DNA of 64,000 nt, from assembly GCF_004337475.1 (NCBI RefSeq), contig NZ_SJZJ01000013.1, positions 16,339 to 80,338 of the forward strand, given 5' to 3'. This DNA is from Nocardioides jejuensis. Lineage in GTDB: Bacteria; Actinomycetota; Actinomycetes; Propionibacteriales; Nocardioidaceae. Shown in pieces: positions 49,527 to 58,341 of the stretch (position 1 is the first letter of the stretch; each line of letters starts with the position of its first letter). Both the position numbers and the translations under genes were made by a program. The notes beneath the pieces were generated by a model. The model did not search any database, was not told where the DNA came from, and saw nothing but the letters and a program-made list of their open reading frames with translations.

Positions 49527-51959
49527 ATGAACACCGCTTTCCCGATCCCCGGTCTTGAGTCCGTCGAGCCTGCGCGTACGCCGTCGCGCGACGCCCTGCT
49601 AGAGGGTCTCAACGAGCCCCAGCGCGCAGCCGTGATCCACGAGGGCCGTCCCCTCCTCGTCGTCGCCGGCGCCGGATCGGGCAAGACCCGCGTGCTCACC
49701 CGGCGCATCGCGTGGATCGTGCAGCAGCGCAAGGCCCACCCGGGCTCGGTGCTCGCGATCACCTTCACCAACAAGGCCGCGGCCGAGATGAAGGAGCGGG
49801 TCGAGGAGCTGATCGGCAAGCGCGCGCGGGTGATGTGGGTGTCGACCTTCCACTCCGCGTGCGTGCGGATCCTGCGCAAGGAGTCGGACCGTCTCGGCTT
49901 CAAGAGCAACTTCTCCATCTACGACGCCTCCGACCAGAAGCGGCTGATGCAGCTGGTCTGCAACGACCTGGAGCTCGACCCGAAGAAGTTCCAGCCGCGC
50001 GCGGTCCTCAACTGGGTCTCGACGCAGAAGAACGAGCTGAAGGACCCCGAGGAGGCGACCAAGGACGCGAGCAACGACTTCGAGCGGGCCTACGCCTCGG
50101 CGTACACGAACTACCAGCGGCGCCTGCGCGAGGCCAACGCCCTCGACTTCGACGACCTGCTGATGACGACGGTGCACCTGTTCCAGGCGTTCCCGGACGT
50201 GCGCGAGGTCTACCGTCGCCGCTTCCGCCACGTCCTCGTCGACGAGTACCAGGACACCAACCACGCGCAGTACGCGCTGATCCACCAGCTCTGTGCCGAC
50301 CCCATGGATGAGGGCACGAGCGGTGGGGAGCGGATCGCTCCGGCCGAGCTGATGGTCGTCGGTGACGCCGACCAGTCGATCTACGCCTTCCGCGGCGCCA
50401 ACATCCGCAACATCCTCGACTTCGAGCAGGACTTCCCGGATGCGACGACGATCCTGCTCGAGCAGAACTACCGCTCCACGCAGACCATCCTCGAGGCCGC
50501 AAACGCCGTCATCAGCAACAACAAGGGGCGCAAGCCGAAGCGGCTGTGGAGCGACGCCGGCATGGGGGAGAAGGTCGTCGGCTACGTGGCGGACGACGAG
50601 CACGACGAGGCCCGCTTCGTCTCCCGCGAGATCGACGCCCTGACCGACACCGGTGACCACAAGCCCGGTGACGTCGCGGTCTTCTACCGGACCAACGCGC
50701 AGAGCCGCGTGTTCGAGGAGATCTTCATCCGCCACGGCATGCCCTACAAGGTCGTCGGTGGCGTGCGCTTCTACGAGCGCAAGGAGGTCCGCGATGCGCT
50801 GGCCTACCTGCGGATGCTGGCCAACCCCGCCGACGAGATCTCGCTGCGCCGCGTCCTCAACACCCCCAAGCGCGGCATCGGCGACCGGGCCGAGGCCTGC
50901 GTCGCGGCGTACGCCGAGCGCGAGCGGCTGACCTTCTGGGAGGCGCTGCTCCAGGCGGACAAGGCCGACGGCATCGCGACCCGGTCGCTGAACGCGATCC
51001 GCGGCTTCACCGACATGGTCCAGGAGCTGCAGTCGATGGTCGCGGCCGACGAGCGCGCCGACGTGATCCTCGAGTCCGTGCTGACCCGCTCGGGCATGCT
51101 CGCCGAGCTCGAGGCGTCCGACGACCCGCAGGACGAGACCCGTGTCGAGAACCTCGCCGAGCTCGTCGCTGTCGCCCGGGAGTTCAGCGACGACCCCCAG
51201 GCGGGCCCGTCCGCAGATCCCGCAGACGTCGACGCCGGCATCGTCTCGCCGGGCCTCGGCGACTTCCTCGAGCGCGTCGCGCTGGTCGCCGACTCCGACC
51301 AGATCCCCGAGTCGCCCGAGGCGGAGGAGAAGGGCGTCGTCACCCTGATGACGCTGCACACCGCCAAGGGTCTGGAGTTCCCGGTCGTCTTCCTCACCGG
51401 CATGGAGGACGGCGTCTTCCCGCACATGCGGGCGCTCGGCGACCTGCCCGAGCTCGAGGAGGAGCGCCGCCTGGCGTACGTCGGCCTGACGCGCGCCCGC
51501 GAGCGCCTCCATATCTCGCGCGCCGTGCAGCGTTCTGCCTGGGGTGCGCCCGCGCACAACCCCGCGTCCCGCTTCCTCGACGAGCTCCCCGCGACGCTGG
51601 TCGACTGGAAGCGCACCGAGTCGGCGATGACGTCCTGGCGCCGTCCGTCGTACGACGACGGAGGCGGCTCCTGGGGATCCGCGACCGGATCGGGCAGCTC
51701 GTTCGGCTCCTCGACCACCGACCGCGGGCGACGCGCATTCGGCTCGGCAGCGCTCCGCCTCGACGCTGCAACGAAGGCCAAGCAGGCGCGCGCGATCCCC
51801 TCGCTCACCCCGGGTGACCGGGTCACCCATGACTCGTTCGGCCTGGGCACCGTGGTCAGTGTCGAGGGTGCTGCGGAGAAGGCGGTCGCCTCGATCGACT
51901 TCGGCAGCGAAGGCGTGAAGCGGTTGCTGCTGCGCTACGCGCCGGTCGAGAAGCTCTAG
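49527..51959 (+). CDS. pcrA: ATP-dependent DNA helicase PcrA (UvrD/Rep family)
   Basis: An 810-aa superfamily 1A helicase. Motifs in order: I VVAGAGSGKTRVLTRRIAW, Ia ITFTNKAAAEMKERV, II VLVDEYQDTNHAQYALI, III GDADQSIYAFRGANIRN, IV LLEQNYRSTQTIL, V TLHTAKGLEFPVVFLTGME, VI RRLAYVGLTRARERLHIS. After a Gly/Ser-rich linker the C-terminal Tudor-like domain (TPGDRVTHDSFGLGTVVSVE) matches the RNA-polymerase-binding end of PcrA/UvrD. Roles are repair, removal of protein roadblocks and transcription-coupled repair. TAGGCT ends 9 nt before ATG 49527. Confidence 0.97.
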   Translation: MNTAFPIPGLESVEPARTPSRDALLEGLNEPQRAAVIHEGRPLLVVAGAGSGKTRVLTRRIAWIVQQRKAHPGSVLAITFTNKAAAEMKERVEELIGKRARVMWVSTFHSACVRILRKESDRLGFKSNFSIYDASDQKRLMQLVCNDLELDPKKFQPRAVLNWVSTQKNELKDPEEATKDASNDFERAYASAYTNYQRRLREANALDFDDLLMTTVHLFQAFPDVREVYRRRFRHVLVDEYQDTNHAQYALIHQLCADPMDEGTSGGERIAPAELMVVGDADQSIYAFRGANIRNILDFEQDFPDATTILLEQNYRSTQTILEAANAVISNNKGRKPKRLWSDAGMGEKVVGYVADDEHDEARFVSREIDALTDTGDHKPGDVAVFYRTNAQSRVFEEIFIRHGMPYKVVGGVRFYERKEVRDALAYLRMLANPADEISLRRVLNTPKRGIGDRAEACVAAYAERERLTFWEALLQADKADGIATRSLNAIRGFTDMVQELQSMVAADERADVILESVLTRSGMLAELEASDDPQDETRVENLAELVAVAREFSDDPQAGPSADPADVDAGIVSPGLGDFLERVALVADSDQIPESPEAEEKGVVTLMTLHTAKGLEFPVVFLTGMEDGVFPHMRALGDLPELEEERRLAYVGLTRARERLHISRAVQRSAWGAPAHNPASRFLDELPATLVDWKRTESAMTSWRRPSYDDGGGSWGSATGSGSSFGSSTTDRGRRAFGSAALRLDAATKAKQARAIPSLTPGDRVTHDSFGLGTVVSVEGAAEKAVASIDFGSEGVKRLLLRYAPVEKL

Positions 51960-51964
51960 GTCAC

Positions 51965-51970
51965 TAGGCT
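51965..51970 (+). promoter_or_regulatory. -10 hexamer of probable leaderless CDF gene
   Basis: TAGGCT ends exactly 6 nt before ATG 51977, in the 17-bp gap after the pcrA stop. The downstream gene could be transcribed independently of pcrA from here. Confidence 0.5.
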
Positions 51971-51976
51971 CGCTGC

Positions 51977-52900
51977 ATGGGTGCAGATCACGACCACGCG
52001 GGCCACCAGCACGGCGTCTCGGCGGACGCCGACCGCCGGCTGCTCTGGTCGTCGATGGCGCTGCTCGCGGCCTTCATGGTTGGCGAGGTCGTCGTCGCCA
52101 TCACGTCCGGCTCGCTGGCGCTGCTCTCCGACGCCGCGCACATGCTCTCCGACGTCGGCGCCATCGCGGCCGCGCTCTGGGCGATGCGCCTCGCCGCCCG
52201 TCCGGCCTCCGTGGTCTGGACGTATGGCTTCAAGCGCGCCGAGATCCTCACCGCGGCGATCAACGGCATCACGCTGCTCGTCGTCGCGGGCATGCTCGCG
52301 GTCGAGGCCGTGCGCCGGCTCTTCGACCCGCCCGAGGTCGCGGGCGGTCCGGTCCTGGTGGTCGCACTCGTCGGCTGCGTGATCAATGTGATCGCCGTCT
52401 GGCTGCTCGCGAAGGCCAACCGCTCGAGCCTCAACGTCGAGGGCGCCTACCAGCACATCCTGACCGACCTCTACGGCTTCATCGGCACCGCGATCGCCGG
52501 CGTCGTGATCCTCTGGACCGGCTGGACCCCCGCCGACACGATCGCCACGCTCGTGGTCGTCGTGCTGATGCTGCACGCCGCCTGGGGCCTGCTGAAGCAG
52601 TCCGGTCGCGTGCTCCTCGAGGGAGCGCCCGAGCACGTGGACCTCGACGAGGTCCGTGCCTGCCTGCTGGAGGTCGAGCACATCGTCGACGTCCACGACC
52701 TGCACGCCTGGACGATCACCTCCGACCTGCCTGCGCTCACCGCGCACCTGGTCGTCGGCGACGGCTGCTTCCGCGACGGTCACGCCGCGGAGCTGCTGGC
52801 CGAGGTGCAGTCAGCGCTGCAGGAGCGCTTCGACGTGGAGCACTCGACGTTCCAGATCGAGCCGCGGGATCACGCCGCGACCGAGCACGGCATGCACTGA
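51977..52900 (+). CDS. Cation diffusion facilitator metal exporter (CzcD/ZitB-like)
   Basis: A 307-aa CDF transporter. A His-rich N-terminus (DHDHAGHQHG) and C-terminus (DHAATEHGMH) flank six helices. The zinc-site HxxxD pairs are in LLSDAAHMLSDVGAIAAAL (helix 2) and YQHILTDLYGFIG (helix 5). The cytoplasmic ferredoxin-like domain has VEHIVDVHDLHAWTIT. It would export Zn2+ or similar divalent metal in exchange for protons. Tandem repeats begin 5 nt after its stop. Confidence 0.95.
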   Translation: MGADHDHAGHQHGVSADADRRLLWSSMALLAAFMVGEVVVAITSGSLALLSDAAHMLSDVGAIAAALWAMRLAARPASVVWTYGFKRAEILTAAINGITLLVVAGMLAVEAVRRLFDPPEVAGGPVLVVALVGCVINVIAVWLLAKANRSSLNVEGAYQHILTDLYGFIGTAIAGVVILWTGWTPADTIATLVVVVLMLHAAWGLLKQSGRVLLEGAPEHVDLDEVRACLLEVEHIVDVHDLHAWTITSDLPALTAHLVVGDGCFRDGHAAELLAEVQSALQERFDVEHSTFQIEPRDHAATEHGMH

Positions 52901-52905
52901 GTCAC

Positions 52906-52971
52906 CGAGAGAGCAGTACGGCAGCGCCGAGAGGGCAGTACGGCGGCGCCGAGACTGCAGTAGGACTGCGC
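52906..52971 (+). repeat. 22-bp tandem repeat array, three units (family B)
   Basis: Three contiguous 22-bp units at 52906-52927, 52928-52949 and 52950-52971. Units 1 and 2 differ at two positions (CGAGAGAGCAGTACGGCAGC and CGAGAGGGCAGTACGGCGGC, both then GC). Unit 3 is diverged (CGAGACTGCAGTAGGACTGC then GC). Period and the CGAGA...GCGC frame match family A, but the centre is different. The array fills the whole gap between convergent CDF and M23 genes. Confidence 0.88.
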
Positions 52972-52973
52972 CG

Positions 52974-53855
52974 TTACGGCTTGGCGCCGTGAGCGACCAG
53001 CGCTGCGAACGGGTCGACCGGGTCGCCGCCGCCGGGGTGCACCTCGAGGTGCACGTGGGGACCGGTCGAGTGGCCGGTCGAGCCGGAGTAGGCGATGACG
53101 TCGCCGACCCGGACCTTCGCGCCGACCGAGGTGGCCAGCGAGGAATTGTGGCAGTACTTGATCTCGGTGCCGTCGTCGAGGCGGATCTCGACCATGTAGC
53201 CGCAGCCGCCGGCGTACTGCGCGGCGAAGACGGTGCCGTTGGCGACCGCGAAGACGGGGGAGCCGCTCGGCAGGGCGAAGTCGAGGCCCGTGTGGGCGTA
53301 GCCGCGCCAGGAGACACCGTCGCCGAAGCCCTCGGTGATCCGGTACGAGCCGGGGGCGACCGGGAGGATCCAGCGGTCGGCCTCGAGCTCGTTGGCTCGC
53401 TTCTGCGCAGCGTTGGCGAGCTTGTCGAGCTCGGTGCTGCGCTCGGCGGCCTGCGCCTCGGCGGCGTCGGTCAGCTTCTGCGAGGAAGCGTCGGCCAGCG
53501 CGTCGCGGGCGGAGTCGCGGGAGACCAGCTCGGCGCGCTCTGCCTCGAGCGAGGAGTTGGAGACGACGCTCTCGCCGCCGACAGCGTTCGCCGGAGCGGC
53601 GAAGCGGGCGGGCGCAGCGTCGTTGGTGACCTGGCTGGCATCGGCAGCCGCAGCGCTCACCGCACCCGTCGCGGAGACGGAGAGGGCGGCAACGCCGAGC
53701 AGGACCGGAGCAGACGGGAGTCCGCTGACGAGCGGGCCGCGCGGCGCGGCGTGCTTCGCGGCGCGGCGCTTGCCGGCGCCCGCGTAGGACTCAGGGGTGA
53801 CTCGCTCGCCGCGCTGTGCAACACGTGCACCGCGAGGTGCTCGGTGGTCGCCCAT
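52974..53855 (-). CDS. M23-family peptidoglycan metallopeptidase, membrane-anchored or secreted
   Basis: A 293-aa protein starting at ATG 53855 (AGAGGA upstream); the longer open frame to 54077 looks non-coding. A basic N-terminus precedes a hydrophobic segment (APVLLGVAALSVSATGAVSA). An Ala/Glu-rich probable coiled coil (about 85-165: LEAERAELVSRDSARDALAD) follows, then the LytM/M23 domain: GYAHTGLDFALPSGSPVFAV with zinc His and Asp, and STGHSTGPHVHLEVHPGG with the HxH motif. It is likely to cut peptide bridges in the wall or act as an activator. The TAA stop lies 2 nt from the tandem repeats. Confidence 0.92.
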   Translation of the reverse strand: MGDHRAPRGARVAQRGERVTPESYAGAGKRRAAKHAAPRGPLVSGLPSAPVLLGVAALSVSATGAVSAAAADASQVTNDAAPARFAAPANAVGGESVVSNSSLEAERAELVSRDSARDALADASSQKLTDAAEAQAAERSTELDKLANAAQKRANELEADRWILPVAPGSYRITEGFGDGVSWRGYAHTGLDFALPSGSPVFAVANGTVFAAQYAGGCGYMVEIRLDDGTEIKYCHNSSLATSVGAKVRVGDVIAYSGSTGHSTGPHVHLEVHPGGGDPVDPFAALVAHGAKP

Positions 53856-54156
53856 GGGTGAAATCCTCTGTTCGGGAACGAGACAGTGGGGACGACTGTA
53901 GGCGAAGGCGGCACGGTCCACCCAATCTTCGGACTGGGCATGTGGACAGAAAACGGAGAGTCTGACTCGCCGGTTGTGCGTTCGTGAACGGCATCCCCGC
54001 GCGGATCCGGCGTACGACGTGAGGTCGTGAGGGCTGGTGTGCGATCCACCACGTTCGGCGTCCAGTGACCGGCTCACATGGTGCGGGCCGCCTGCGCGGG
54101 TCTAGTGTGCCTCGAAGGAATCCCCGGAGTCATCACACACAAGGACTGGGTAGATC
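53856..54156. other. 301-bp divergent intergenic region (M23 peptidase / sucC)
   Basis: No gene is supported here: frames crossing it have out-of-place codon use. It should carry both promoters. AGAGGA (M23 side) and AAGGA (sucC side, about 54140) are visible ribosome sites. A TAGTGT hexamer near 54101-54106 is a weak -10 candidate for sucC. I tested the leader for c-di-AMP riboswitch landmarks, which often precede actinobacterial wall hydrolases, and found none convincing. Confidence 0.5.
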
Positions 54157-55323
54157 GTGGACCTGATGGAGTACCAGGCGAAGGAACTCTTCGCCAAGCA
54201 TGGCGTGACCACCACCCTCGGCACGGTCGTCGAGACCGCCGAGGACGCCCGCAAGGCGGCCGAGGAGATTGGTGGCGTCACTGTCATCAAGGCTCAGGTC
54301 AAGGCCGGCGGCCGTGGCAAGGCTGGTGGCGTCAAGCTCGCCAAGACCCCGGATGAGGCGTTTGAGCACGCCACCAACATCCTCAACCTGACGATCAAGG
54401 ACCTGCCGGTCAACCGCGTCCTGGTCACCCCGGCCACCCCGCCGGTCGAGGAGTACTACTTCTCGTTCCTGCTGGACCGGTCGAACCGTCAGTACCTCTG
54501 CATCGCGTCCGTCGAGGGTGGTGTCGAGATCGAGGAGGTCGCGAAGACCAACCCCGACGCCGTCAAGAAGATCGCGATCGACCCCGGTAAGGGCGTCGAC
54601 GCTGCCAAGGCGCGCGAGATCGCGACCGAGGCCGGCTTCCCCGAGGCCGTCTTCGAGCAGGCCGTCACGATGATCGAGAAGCTCTACACGGTCTTCGTCG
54701 AGGAAGACGCGACCCTGGTCGAGGTCAACCCGCTGGCCCGTCTCGCTGACGACAAGCTCGAGGCGCTCGACGGCAAGGTCTCGCTCGACGAGAACGCCTC
54801 CGAGGTCCGCCACCCGGAGCACGAGGCGTTCGAGATCAAGGAAGAGGCCGACCCGCTCGAGGCGAAGGCCAAGGAGTTCGGTCTCAACTACGTCAAGCTC
54901 GACGGCCAGGTCGGCATCTGCGGCAACGGCGCGGGTCTCGTCATGTCCACGCTCGACGTCGTCGCGTACGCCGGTGAGAACCACGGCGGCGTGAAGCCGG
55001 CCAACTTCCTGGACATCGGCGGTGGCGCCAACGCCCAGGTCATGGCCAACTCGCTCGACGTGATCCTCAACGACGAGCAGGTCAAGTCGGTCTTCGTCAA
55101 CGTCTTCGGTGGCATCACCGCGTGTGACGAGGTCGCCAACGGCATCAAGGGCGCGCTCGAGATCCTCGGCGACAAGGCCACGAAGCCGATCGTCGTCCGC
55201 CTCGACGGCAACAACGTCGAGCTGGGTCGCCAGATCCTGACCGACCTGAACCACCCGCTCGTGACGCAGGTGGACACCATGGACGGCGCGGCCGACAAGG
55301 CCGCCGAGCTGGCGAACGCCTGA
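54157..55323 (+). CDS. sucC: Succinate--CoA ligase (ADP-forming) subunit beta
   Basis: A 388-aa ATP-grasp subunit (GTG 54157, giving [17 protein letters not shown], the usual start). [19 protein letters not shown] is the nucleotide-binding loop. [20 protein letters not shown] and [26 protein letters not shown] and [17 protein letters not shown] are family motifs. With SucD it makes ATP and succinate from succinyl-CoA in the TCA cycle. sucD follows after 20 bp. Confidence 0.97.
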   Translation: MDLMEYQAKELFAKHGVTTTLGTVVETAEDARKAAEEIGGVTVIKAQVKAGGRGKAGGVKLAKTPDEAFEHATNILNLTIKDLPVNRVLVTPATPPVEEYYFSFLLDRSNRQYLCIASVEGGVEIEEVAKTNPDAVKKIAIDPGKGVDAAKAREIATEAGFPEAVFEQAVTMIEKLYTVFVEEDATLVEVNPLARLADDKLEALDGKVSLDENASEVRHPEHEAFEIKEEADPLEAKAKEFGLNYVKLDGQVGICGNGAGLVMSTLDVVAYAGENHGGVKPANFLDIGGGANAQVMANSLDVILNDEQVKSVFVNVFGGITACDEVANGIKGALEILGDKATKPIVVRLDGNNVELGRQILTDLNHPLVTQVDTMDGAADKAAELANA

Positions 55324-55343
55324 GTTAGGGATTCAGAAGAACA

Positions 55344-56258
55344 ATGAGCATCTACCTCAACGCTGACAGCAAGATCATCGTCCAGGGCATCACCGGTGGC
55401 ATGGGTGCGAAGCACACCGCCCTGATGATGGACTCCGGCGCGACGATCGTCGGTGGCGTCAACGCCCGCAAGGCCGGCACCACCGTCACCCACAAGGACG
55501 CCACGGGCACCGACGTCGAGCTGCCGGTCTTCGGCACCGTCGCGGAGGCCATGAAGGAGACCGGCGCCAACGTGTCCGTCCTCTTCGTGCCGCCGGCCTT
55601 CACCAAGGCCGCCGCCATCGAGGCGATCGACGCCGAGATGCCGCTCATCGTGGTCATCACCGAGGGCGTCCCGGTCCAGGACACGGCCGAGGTCTGGTCC
55701 TACCTGCAGGGCAAGTCCACCCGCATGATCGGCCCGAACTGCCCCGGCATCATCACCCCGGGTGAGTCGCTGGCCGGCATCACCCCGCACACCATCGCGG
55801 GCAAGGGTCCGGTCGGTCTCGTCTCCAAGTCGGGCACGCTGACCTACCAGATGATGTACGAGCTCAAGGAGTTCGGCTTCACGACCGCCATCGGCATCGG
55901 TGGTGACCCGATCATCGGCACCACGCACATCGACGCCCTCCAGGCCTTCGAGGAGGACCCGGAGACCAAGCTGATCGTCATGATCGGCGAGATCGGTGGC
56001 GACGCCGAGGAGCGTGCCGCGGACTACATCAAGGCCAACATCACGAAGCCGGTCGTCGGCTACGTCGCTGGCTTCACCGCTCCCGAGGGCAAGACGATGG
56101 GCCACGCCGGCGCCATCATCTCGGGCTCCGCGGGCACCGCGTCCGCCAAGCAGGAGGCCCTCGAGGCCGTCGGCGTCAAGGTCGGCAAGACGCCGTCCGC
56201 GACCGCTGCCCTGGCGCGCGAGATCCTGATCGGCATGGGTATCGAGCCCAAGGCCTGA
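55344..56258 (+). CDS. sucD: Succinate--CoA ligase subunit alpha
   Basis: A 304-aa alpha subunit. The CoA-binding Rossmann part has [20 protein letters not shown] and [12 protein letters not shown]. The phospho-acceptor His is in [33 protein letters not shown] and [16 protein letters not shown] are typical. It ends the sucCD unit; a strong hairpin follows 15-25 nt after the stop. Confidence 0.97.
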   Translation: MSIYLNADSKIIVQGITGGMGAKHTALMMDSGATIVGGVNARKAGTTVTHKDATGTDVELPVFGTVAEAMKETGANVSVLFVPPAFTKAAAIEAIDAEMPLIVVITEGVPVQDTAEVWSYLQGKSTRMIGPNCPGIITPGESLAGITPHTIAGKGPVGLVSKSGTLTYQMMYELKEFGFTTAIGIGGDPIIGTTHIDALQAFEEDPETKLIVMIGEIGGDAEERAADYIKANITKPVVGYVAGFTAPEGKTMGHAGAIISGSAGTASAKQEALEAVGVKVGKTPSATAALAREILIGMGIEPKA

Positions 56259-56273
56259 TCAAGGCTCCTAGCA

Positions 56274-56326
56274 GTACGACGGAGGCCCCCGGGTTCGCCC
56301 CGGGGGCCTTCGCCATTTCGTCGTAC
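56274..56326. terminator. sucCD terminator, two-tier hairpin
   Basis: Inner perfect 11-bp stem AGGCCCCCGGG (56283-56293) / CCCGGGGGCCT (56299-56309) with a 5-nt loop, enclosed by an outer 8-bp stem GTACGACG (56274-56281) / CGTCGTAC (56319-56326). Confidence 0.85.
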
Positions 56327-56338
56327 GCCGCACGGCCG

Positions 56339-56427
56339 CTGCACGAACCGACACAGTGGCGCGTCATGTTCGACTCGCTCACGCTCTGGAGTAGGTGGGG
56401 GACACGTCAACGTGTCGGTTCGTGCAG
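56339..56427. repeat. 89-bp element with perfect 16-bp inverted ends
   Basis: Arms CTGCACGAACCGACAC (56339-56354) and its exact complement (56412-56427) enclose 57 nt. A second hairpin GACACG-TCAA-CGTGTC (56401-56416) overlaps the right arm. It lies between the sucCD terminator and the 3' end of the DUF4232-like gene (7 nt away). A terminator is already present for sucCD, so this may serve the opposite gene or be a small interspersed element. Confidence 0.75.
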
Positions 56428-56433
56428 GCCGCG

Positions 56434-57750
56434 CTAGGGGCTGGCCTGCGCGGAGGCATCTGCAGCAGCGGCGTCGGCCGCCGCTCTGGCCGACGCCGCG
56501 GCCGCCTCGGCGGCTCTGCGCGCTGCCGCCGCGTCGCCCTGGTCCGGCTTCCACGGGTCGATGCTGACGTTGCCGATCTTCGTGCATGCCGTCGAATAGC
56601 CGGTCGGGTCGACGTCGATCGTTTCGCCGCTGCCCGGCACCGTGATCCGCCAGGCGCTGACGTTCGCAGGCATGCAGTCGGCGGCGGGGAAGTTGTCCGG
56701 GTTGGTGTCGCGCACCAGCGCCGTCGCGACCCCGTCCGGCGCGAGGACGAACTCGTTCGAGGTCGTCGTGTTGCCGGCGATCGCCAGCCCGTCGGAGGTC
56801 ACGGCTCGCAGCGTCGAGGAGCCGTGGATCGCGCAGTCGTGGCTCGAGGTGTTGGTGAACCGGACCTCGGCGTACGTGCTGCCGGCGGCCGAGTCGAGCG
56901 GCTTCACCGTGGCGTCGAGGTCGGCGGTGGTGCAGTCGGCCGGCGTCGTCGCGGTCGGTGTCGAGGAGGCGTCCGGGCCGCAGCCTTCTGGGGTGAAGAC
57001 ACACATGTGCGGAGCGATCTGCTTCGTGATCGGTGTGAGCGTGGCCGGCTCGGCGACACCCTCACCGCTGAAGGCGACCATCAGCACCGCACGACCCACC
57101 CGGGTCAGCTGGAACGTCGTCCCGCCGATCGCGTCTCGGTACCCCTGGCTGAAGGTCAGCGACTCGTAGCCGGTGTCGGCGGCGCGGCTGGTCCACATCA
57201 TCGTCATCGCGTCGAACGGCTCGGTGGGGCAGGCAGCGACCGCGTCGGCTGCCGCCTTCATCACGCTGCGGGCGTCCTTCTCATCGGCGTACAGGGAGAG
57301 GTGGCGGTAGTCCTCGAGCTCGACGGCGAGGCTGGCGAACGCCAACCGGTCCGTGGCGGTCCGTGACGCGAGCGGGTCGGCGTTGCACGGAGTCGGTGTG
57401 GTGCCGCTGACGTCGCGGCCCGGGCCTTCGGTGTGCCCGTCGCTGCCGTAGTCGTGTGCGCCCAGGCCGAGCGGGAATCCGGCCGGGATCCGGTCCTTCG
57501 GCGGAATGGACGTCGTCGCGGTGTCCGAGGACGACGGCGGCTCGGGGGTGGCGCCGTCGTCCCGCGCGGCATAGAGGCTCGCGGGGATGACGACGGCGAG
57601 GACGGCGACCGCGCCGGCAACACCGGTGACGGCCGTACGACGGGCCCGGCGGCGGTCGCCGAGGCGGCGTACCTCCGCGGGAGGCAGGGGAGTGACGGGG
57701 CCGCCGCTGCCGAGGCGGGCGAGCTGCTCGAGGGGGTCGCGGTCAGACAT
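56434..57750 (-). CDS. Single-pass membrane protein with DUF4232-like domain (sigma-linked)
   Basis: A 438-aa protein. A short cytoplasmic part (about 1-38, ending in RRLGDRRRARR) precedes one membrane helix (TGVAGAVAVLAVVIPASLYA). The exported region has a middle domain and a DUF4232-like end (about 285-405: STYAEVRFTNTSSHDCAIHG, LVRDTNPDNFPAADCMPANV, with paired cysteines). The C-terminal ~30 residues are nearly all Ala/Arg/Asp, probably helical. Its start overlaps the upstream sigma gene by 8 bp, so it is a likely membrane partner or sensor for that factor. Confidence 0.8.
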   Translation of the reverse strand: MSDRDPLEQLARLGSGGPVTPLPPAEVRRLGDRRRARRTAVTGVAGAVAVLAVVIPASLYAARDDGATPEPPSSSDTATTSIPPKDRIPAGFPLGLGAHDYGSDGHTEGPGRDVSGTTPTPCNADPLASRTATDRLAFASLAVELEDYRHLSLYADEKDARSVMKAAADAVAACPTEPFDAMTMMWTSRAADTGYESLTFSQGYRDAIGGTTFQLTRVGRAVLMVAFSGEGVAEPATLTPITKQIAPHMCVFTPEGCGPDASSTPTATTPADCTTADLDATVKPLDSAAGSTYAEVRFTNTSSHDCAIHGSSTLRAVTSDGLAIAGNTTTSNEFVLAPDGVATALVRDTNPDNFPAADCMPANVSAWRITVPGSGETIDVDPTGYSTACTKIGNVSIDPWKPDQGDAAAARRAAEAAAASARAAADAAAADASAQASP

Positions 57751-58237
57751 GGGTGGCTCCGGAGTCGGGGGAGAGCAGGGTGGCGAGGGCGGCGCGGCCG
57801 CGCGAGAGGCGGGCCTTCACGGTCCCCTCCGGTACGCCGGTCTCCCGGGCGACGGCCTGGACGGGCAGGTCGCAGAGGTGGTGCAGCACCAGTGCCTGGC
57901 GCTGGGCCTCGGGCAGCTGGCGGAGGGCGGCGATCAACGCGACGCGCGACTCGTCGGACGGTTCGGTCCAGGCCGGTGGTGAGACCGCGCGGTCGGCGGG
58001 TCTCCGGGCCAGCTTCACCCGGCGCCAGCGGCTGACGGCGAGGCGGTAGGCCGTCGTACGGACCCAGGCCTCGGGGTGGTCGGCGCGCTCGAGGGACCGG
58101 CGGTGCTGCCAGGCGCGGACGAACGCCTCCTGGACGCAGTCCTGGGCTTCGTCACGGTTGCCGATCAGGGCGTGGAGCTGCCCGACGAGGCGCGCGAACG
58201 AGGCCGTGTAGAACTCGTCGAACTCGCTTTCGTCCAT
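57743..58237 (-). CDS. ECF/SigE-type RNA polymerase sigma factor
   Basis: A 164-aa sigma factor. Region 2: EFDEFYTASFARLVGQLHAL to DEAQDCVQEAFVRAWQHRRS. Region 4: LRQLPEAQRQALVLHHLCDL to TGVPEGTVKARLSRGRAAL. ATG 58237 follows GGGGAGGGG; the longer frame to 58318 would cross this ribosome site. It overlaps the DUF4232-like gene by 8 bp and lies 104 bp downstream of a sigma-like fusion gene on the same strand. Confidence 0.9.
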   Translation of the reverse strand: MDESEFDEFYTASFARLVGQLHALIGNRDEAQDCVQEAFVRAWQHRRSLERADHPEAWVRTTAYRLAVSRWRRVKLARRPADRAVSPPAWTEPSDESRVALIAALRQLPEAQRQALVLHHLCDLPVQAVARETGVPEGTVKARLSRGRAALATLLSPDSGATHV

Positions 58238-58341
58238 CGGTGCCCCTCCCCGGGAAGGCGGAGCCTGCAGTGCCAGGCTGTCAGGAGGGATACGCGCGGG
58301 GGAGCCACCCGGTTGCATCCGGATCCATCCTGCGCCACGCG

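Noticed and set aside
53856..54077. 74-residue N-terminal extension of the M23 protein
   Set aside because: AGAGGA precedes ATG 53855, the signal region lies after it, and the upstream part has shadow-like composition.
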